Shown here piece by piece: positions 36,427 to 39,296 of a stretch of DNA of 39,296 bases. The stretch comes from Pseudoalteromonas sp. FUC4. GTDB taxonomy: Bacteria; Pseudomonadota; Gammaproteobacteria; Enterobacterales; Alteromonadaceae. The notes beneath the pieces were generated by a model, which worked only from the letters and a program-made list of their open reading frames with translations, had not been told where the DNA came from and searched no databases. Made by a program: the position numbers and the translations under genes. Numbering within the stretch: position 1 is the first letter of the stretch; each line of letters begins with the position of its first letter. The DNA is taken from positions 49,292 through 88,587 of the forward strand of contig NZ_SEUI01000009.1 of the NCBI RefSeq assembly GCF_008370255.1, in the 5' to 3' direction.

Positions 36427-36452
36427 ACTTATGTGCGTATACGCACATAAGT
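36427..36452. promoter_or_regulatory. 26-bp perfect palindrome, likely LysR-regulator operator
   Basis: The half-site ACTTATGTGCGTA is followed exactly by its reverse complement, with no spacer. The palindrome contains the T-N11-A pattern of LysR sites. It lies between the divergent starts at 36412 and 36532, closer to the regulator gene. Confidence 0.65.
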
Positions 36453-36477
36453 GTTGCGTTTATTAAGGTTTTCTACA

Positions 36478-36491
36478 AGCAAAATTTTGCT
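36478..36491. repeat. 14-bp palindrome in the LysR/FMN reductase gap
   Basis: AGCAAAATTTTGCT, a perfect palindrome 40 bases before the reductase ATG. It may be a second regulatory site; AT-rich, so chance occurrence is possible. Confidence 0.35.
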
Positions 36492-36531
36492 ACATTAGCG
36501 TTATAGATTTAAACACTAAAAGGTTATTAAC

Positions 36532-37098
36532 ATGTCAGCACCAAAAATTATCGCCCTAGCAGGCAGCCTTCGCCTAGAAAGCTTTAATCAAAAAATTATT
36601 AATGAGGCAGCACGCTTTGCTCTACAAACAGGTGCTGAAGTAGAAGTAATAAAATTAAATGAATTAAACATCCCATTATTTAACGAAGACATAGAAGCAC
36701 AAGGCACACCAAGCGATGTGCAGCTTTTAAAAGATAAGCTACGTACTGCCGATGGTATTTTACTAGCAAGCCCAGAGTACAACGGCTCTATTACCGCAGC
36801 ACTTAAAAATGCGATTGATTGGGCATCGCGTACAGAGCAAGGTGCTGCTCCTGCTTTTCGTAATAAAGTGGTCGCTTTGTTTGCAGCATCGCCTGGTGGG
36901 CTTGGCGGATTACGCGGTTTAAATCATGTGCGTGATATATTAAGCGGTATTGGATCATTAGTACTTGCCGATCAACTTGCAGTACCCGCTGTACACACAT
37001 TGTTTGATGAAAATGGGCAAATTAATGAACCCGTAACGGCTGAAAAAGTATCAGCCCTCGCTCATCAGTTAGTAAGCGTTGCCAGTAAGTTAAGATAA
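36532..37098 (+). CDS. NAD(P)H-dependent FMN reductase (flavodoxin-like)
   Basis: 188 residues with a flavodoxin-like fold. The phosphate-binding loop is AGSLRLESFNQKI and the flavin-site block is SPEYNGSITAALKNAIDWAS; a third loop is SPGGLGGLRGL. Family members reduce FMN, quinones, chromate or azo compounds with NAD(P)H in the cytoplasm. Divergent from the LysR regulator and probably controlled by it. A 13-bp hairpin with one mismatch (37122-37154) follows. Confidence 0.92.
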   Translation: MSAPKIIALAGSLRLESFNQKIINEAARFALQTGAEVEVIKLNELNIPLFNEDIEAQGTPSDVQLLKDKLRTADGILLASPEYNGSITAALKNAIDWASRTEQGAAPAFRNKVVALFAASPGGLGGLRGLNHVRDILSGIGSLVLADQLAVPAVHTLFDENGQINEPVTAEKVSALAHQLVSVASKLR

Positions 37099-37119
37099 CT
37101 TGCACGCCTAAATAACTAA

Positions 37120-37560
37120 TTATTTTGTCGCCGCGAGTTTTGCGGCGATAAAATCGGTATGCGTTACATATAAAAGCCCTGCTACTTTACGTATTACGTA
37201 GTCTTCTTGGGGATCTATCTCTCCATCGGCATACGCTAAGCGCCATAATAACTCTATTATTTCTATTCGCTGCGCCGCGCTGCAATGCTCATTAATCTGT
37301 TTTGAAAACTGAAAGTAATCTATCGAATCATCTAAGCTGCTTGCCGCGTTATTAGTAAGCTCATTAACCTCAGTATCTGTTAAATTAAAGTACTTTTTTA
37401 AGGTTACAGTCAGGGTTCGTTGTTCATCATGTTCAAGCTTGGTATCTGCGCGCATAACTTCAATTAATAATGCAGCAACCGCTGTTTTTAAATCGTGATC
37501 TTGCATACTTGGCTGCTGTTCATCGAATACAGCAAAAAGTTGTTTTATTTGTTTGAACAT
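37120..37560 (-). CDS. TerB-like protein
   Basis: 146 residues from the ATG at 37560, which has AGGGA 7 bases upstream; the GTG at 37563 is next to it. All-helical TerB fold: DLKTAVAALLIEVMRADTKLEHDEQRTL, then a second related half, RIEIIELLWRLAYADGEIDPQEDYVIRKVAGLL, with acidic metal-binding-type residues. TerB domains occur in tellurite resistance and stress systems, but stand-alone copies such as this have no established role. The last codons carry a GC-rich hairpin. Confidence 0.88.
   Translation of the reverse strand: MFKQIKQLFAVFDEQQPSMQDHDLKTAVAALLIEVMRADTKLEHDEQRTLTVTLKKYFNLTDTEVNELTNNAASSLDDSIDYFQFSKQINEHCSAAQRIEIIELLWRLAYADGEIDPQEDYVIRKVAGLLYVTHTDFIAAKLAATK
37122..37154. terminator. 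Terminator-like hairpin between the FMN reductase and TerB genes
   Basis: 13-base arms with one mismatch (core TCGCCGC/GCGGCGA) around a GAGTTTT loop. It lies inside the last codons of the TerB gene and 24 bases after the reductase stop. Neither strand has a strong T tract, so termination efficiency is uncertain. Confidence 0.45.
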
Positions 37561-37659
37561 CACACTTTCCCTTTTTGGGTGTTAGACTAATACGTAAAGA
37601 AATCGACCTTATTACTCTTATTAATGGGTATAAAGTTCGCAAATTAAAGGATACATTTT

Positions 37660-38046
37660 ATGAAAGGAATAAACACACCACGCTTATTTATAGGCGCTAC
37701 GCTGGTGGCCCTTTCGAGTGCAAATACTGCACTTGCTAAAAAAGTCGAAACCGAGAAGCTCTACGACTTTGATAACAAAGTACATTATTACCAAACACAA
37801 ATTGGCGAAGACAACTATAAAATAGAAATCCAGTCAGACGATTACAAACACTTTACCAATCAAAGTGTATTTTTATTACGCCATGCTGACCGCCTATGCC
37901 GCGGAAATACCTTTATGTTGAAAATACTTGAAGGCGTGCAAGAGTACGAACGCTTTCCAACAAAACCACGCGCTTACCAACCAGATTTAAGTGTTTTACT
38001 CCAATGTGAAACTAAAGAAGATAAAAACAAGAGTAAGAAACCTTAA
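37660..38046 (+). CDS. Exported hypothetical protein
   Basis: 128 residues: signal peptide (MKGINTPRLFIGATLVALSSANTALA) and a mature part with strands (KVHYYQTQIGEDNYKIEIQS), FLLRHADRLCRGNTFMLKILEGVQEYERFP, two Cys that may pair, and a basic Lys-rich end. No family recognised. It overlaps the convergent exported gene by 4 bases, with no terminator between them. Confidence 0.7.
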   Translation: MKGINTPRLFIGATLVALSSANTALAKKVETEKLYDFDNKVHYYQTQIGEDNYKIEIQSDDYKHFTNQSVFLLRHADRLCRGNTFMLKILEGVQEYERFPTKPRAYQPDLSVLLQCETKEDKNKSKKP

Positions 38047-38636
38047 TCTTTATAACCCCAAGGTGCTGATGGTGGAGTAATCGGTTTAGTTAAATCAAAA
38101 TCCACCTTAAACTCACGCCCTTGGCGAATTAATCGATAAGTAAATACTTCTGGGTAAATATACATTTGCCATGTATTACCTACAGACTGTGCAATGCCTT
38201 CTTTCACGAATAACTCTTTAGAGTATTGGTCTGCTGGAAACGACTGCATTTGCGCAAACCCTGCATCAAGCGTATGGCCACCATACATAGTTGATGCGTC
38301 GTCTGTTCCATCTTTATGACGATGATCGTGCTTTAAACTCAAACCACTACCCGTTTTCGTTATGATCCACGTACGTGATGCATCGTCTCCTACATGAAAC
38401 GGTACTTGTAACTCAGTGTCGCTGCATTTACGTACATGCATAACCAGCTTTTTATCTGTAAATGAGCTTGGCCCTTTTGCATTATCTACCGCTACTCCAC
38501 CCTCAAAAGCTTTACCGCAATGCGCTGCAATACTATTAAAAAAGGCATCATGAGTAGGAATAGACACTAACGGTGCAGGGCGTGCAAAAGCTGTCGATGA
38601 AGCAAGTATTAAAGTTGCTGCAGTTAATAATTTCAT
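38043..38636 (-). CDS. Exported hypothetical protein
   Basis: 197 residues: signal peptide (MKLLTAATLILASSTAFA) and a soluble periplasmic-type domain. Visible are HCGKAFEGG, MHVRKCSDTELQVPFHVGDDASRTWIIT, LKHDHRHKDGTDD, TWQMYIYPEVFTYRLIRQGREFKVDFDL. Two Cys could form a disulfide, and the HDHRHKD stretch could bind metal. I do not recognise the family. Convergent with the preceding gene. Confidence 0.75.
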   Translation of the reverse strand: MKLLTAATLILASSTAFARPAPLVSIPTHDAFFNSIAAHCGKAFEGGVAVDNAKGPSSFTDKKLVMHVRKCSDTELQVPFHVGDDASRTWIITKTGSGLSLKHDHRHKDGTDDASTMYGGHTLDAGFAQMQSFPADQYSKELFVKEGIAQSVGNTWQMYIYPEVFTYRLIRQGREFKVDFDLTKPITPPSAPWGYKD

Positions 38637-38924
38637 ATGTTTCTCGTTATAGTTATTTTAAAACACCTGTAATAGTACAGCTTTCTTAAGTACTTTATTA
38701 GAAGTATCTATATAAAACTGAGAACAGGACAACTAGATAAAATTTTAAGTAACGATTAACGATTAAATATCTCAGCCTTCATTAACAACCCTACTTAAAA
38801 AATATTAATTGCACACTTCTAGATGTAATTTTAGCGTCGGGAGTCGCTACGCTCGTCCGACCTACGTGATGGGTGTTGGTATGAATGTCTGTTAATTGCG
38901 CGTATTTTACTTTTCTGCAGACGT
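38637..38924. other. Intergenic region downstream of the rRNA operon
   Basis: AT-rich spacer upstream of the exported gene ending at 38636. Apart from the REP-like hairpin at 38836-38861, nothing recognisable is seen. Confidence 0.5.
38836..38861. repeat. REP-like imperfect palindrome
   Basis: GTCGG at 38836-38840 pairs with CCGAC at 38857-38861 around GAG/CTC and a CGCTACG core with small bulges. The CGCTACG-containing GTCGG...CCGAC form resembles repetitive extragenic palindromes common in gammaproteobacteria. Only one copy is visible in this window. Confidence 0.45.
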
Positions 38925-38953
38925 AAAAAAGCCCGACTCTTTCGAATCGGGCT
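38925..38953 (-). terminator. Terminator behind the degenerate 5S copy
   Basis: On the minus strand a 10-bp stem (AGCCCGATTC with GAGTCGGGCT, one wobble pair) closes a GAAA tetraloop and is followed by TTTTTT. Its design matches the terminator at 39175-39203. Confidence 0.88.
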
Positions 38954-38962
38954 CTACAATAT

Positions 38963-39147
38963 GAAGTCTGGTGATGTCGTAGTGCCCACAGCGGTGGAGA
39001 GTCACAGTGAAATGCTACACTATCTTTGTGTCGGGGCGGCCTTCCGTGGGGCTCGCCTTCGAGCTGTTTTGTTTGATGTATAGGAATACAAATGCCGTGG
39101 AGTACAGGATGTACGAAAGCGGCCACTACTGAGTTCGTCATGGGCTC
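38963..39147 (-). pseudogene. Degenerate 5S rRNA copy interrupted by inserted sequence
   Basis: Three blocks match the intact 5S in the same order: GAAGTCTGGTGATGTC (38963 on, versus GAAGCCTGGTAATGTC at 39215), AATGCTACACTATC (39011-39024, identical to 39247-39260) and CACTACTGAGTTCG-CAT (39124-39141 versus 39279-39296). About 16 extra bases separate the first two blocks and about 81 the last two. The second extra segment includes a nested palindrome (GTACA-GGA-TGTAC within GCCG/CGGC, 39094-39123). After 39147 similarity stops, so the 5' part is missing. It cannot fold as a normal 5S. Confidence 0.7.
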
Positions 39148-39174
39148 TTGGCTATTTATTAAATCCCAGACAGC

Positions 39175-39203
39175 AAAAAACCCGTCACATTGCTGTAACG
39201 GGT
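39175..39203 (-). terminator. rRNA operon terminator behind 5S
   Basis: On the minus strand a 10-bp stem (ACCCGTTACA with TGTGACGGGT, one U-G wobble) closes a GCAA tetraloop and is followed by TTTTTT. It starts about 12 bases beyond the 5S 3' end. Confidence 0.92.
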
Positions 39204-39215
39204 TTCTTTAATTTG

Positions 39216-39296
39216 AAGCCTGGTAATGTCCTACTTTCACATAGCAAATGCTACACTATCATCGGCGCTGTTTCGTTTCACTACTGAGTTCGGCAT
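39216..39296 (-). rRNA. rrf: 5S ribosomal RNA, 3' part (runs off the window)
   Basis: On the minus strand the sequence ATGCCGAACTCAGTAGTGAA, then GCGCCGATGATAGTGT, and ending AGTAGGACATTACCAGGC is the 3' two-thirds of a gammaproteobacterial 5S rRNA. The 5' third lies beyond the right edge. It is presumably the end of a complete rrn operon transcribed leftwards. The exact mature 3' end is uncertain by two or three bases. Confidence 0.95.

Noticed and set aside
38791..39141. 116-codon minus-strand reading frame
   Set aside because: It runs through the rRNA terminator, the degenerate 5S and the REP-like element; its composition is unlike the neighbouring proteins and it has no ribosome binding site.
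1..39296. CRISPR array, insertion sequence, prophage, tRNA or riboswitch
   Set aside because: No direct-repeat arrays, transposase or integrase genes, cloverleaf sequences or known aptamer motifs were seen by eye; a covariance-model scan would be the decisive test for RNAs.

Overview
The window looks like chromosomal DNA from a marine gammaproteobacterium of the Alteromonadales, most likely Pseudoalteromonas. The basis is AT-rich DNA, the gene content (a che cluster with a STAS protein, a cta/cox cluster with an inverted DUF2909 gene, a NorR-hmp-nnrS locus) and 5S rRNA sequence. This is recognition by eye, not a database result. No prophage, insertion sequence, CRISPR array or tRNA was seen.

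Layout. (1) 1-857, minus strand: a zinc-type locus, with a TonB-dependent receptor running off the left edge and a small Cys/His exported protein, behind a near-consensus Zur box that overlaps a predicted -10. (2) 960-8423: a PhoX-like Tat protein, an M14 zinc carboxypeptidase, nfuA with a small membrane protein, and a MATE transporter whose 5' end overlaps head-to-head with a polysaccharide deacetylase. (3) 8413-16546, minus strand: a self-contained chemosensory operon, STAS-cheY-cheA-cheW-mcp-cheR-cheD-cheB. Its single receptor is soluble, has tandem PAS domains and ends in a CheR/CheB-tethering pentapeptide. (4) 16699-24898, minus strand: the aa3-type cytochrome c oxidase cluster ctaC-ctaD-ctaG-ctaE, then SURF1, a SCO-like protein, ctaA, cyoE and SCO. 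One DUF2909 gene is embedded in the opposite orientation.

(5) 25323-27018: lexA with two SOS boxes, a hotdog thioesterase and an unrecognised protein. (6) 27302-31000: a PepSY-type membrane protein, endonuclease I, and an S41 lipoprotein protease coupled to a tiny lipoprotein. (7) 31070-35490: a nitric-oxide defence locus in which norR is divergent from a small membrane protein-nnrS-hmp operon. Two GT-N7-AC NorR sites and a possible sigma-54 promoter lie between them. (8) 35513-38636: a LysR regulator and an FMN reductase around a 26-bp perfect palindrome, a TerB-like protein and two exported hypothetical proteins. (9) 38836-39296: the distal end of an rRNA operon, with a partial 5S gene, its terminator, then a degenerate, interrupted second 5S copy with its own matching terminator and a REP-like hairpin.

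The genes form coherent modules: metal uptake, Fe-S assembly, respiration, NO detoxification and signal transduction. The least explained parts are the interrupted 5S remnant, the unrecognised small proteins, the head-to-head gene pairs and the two strong palindromes upstream of genes.
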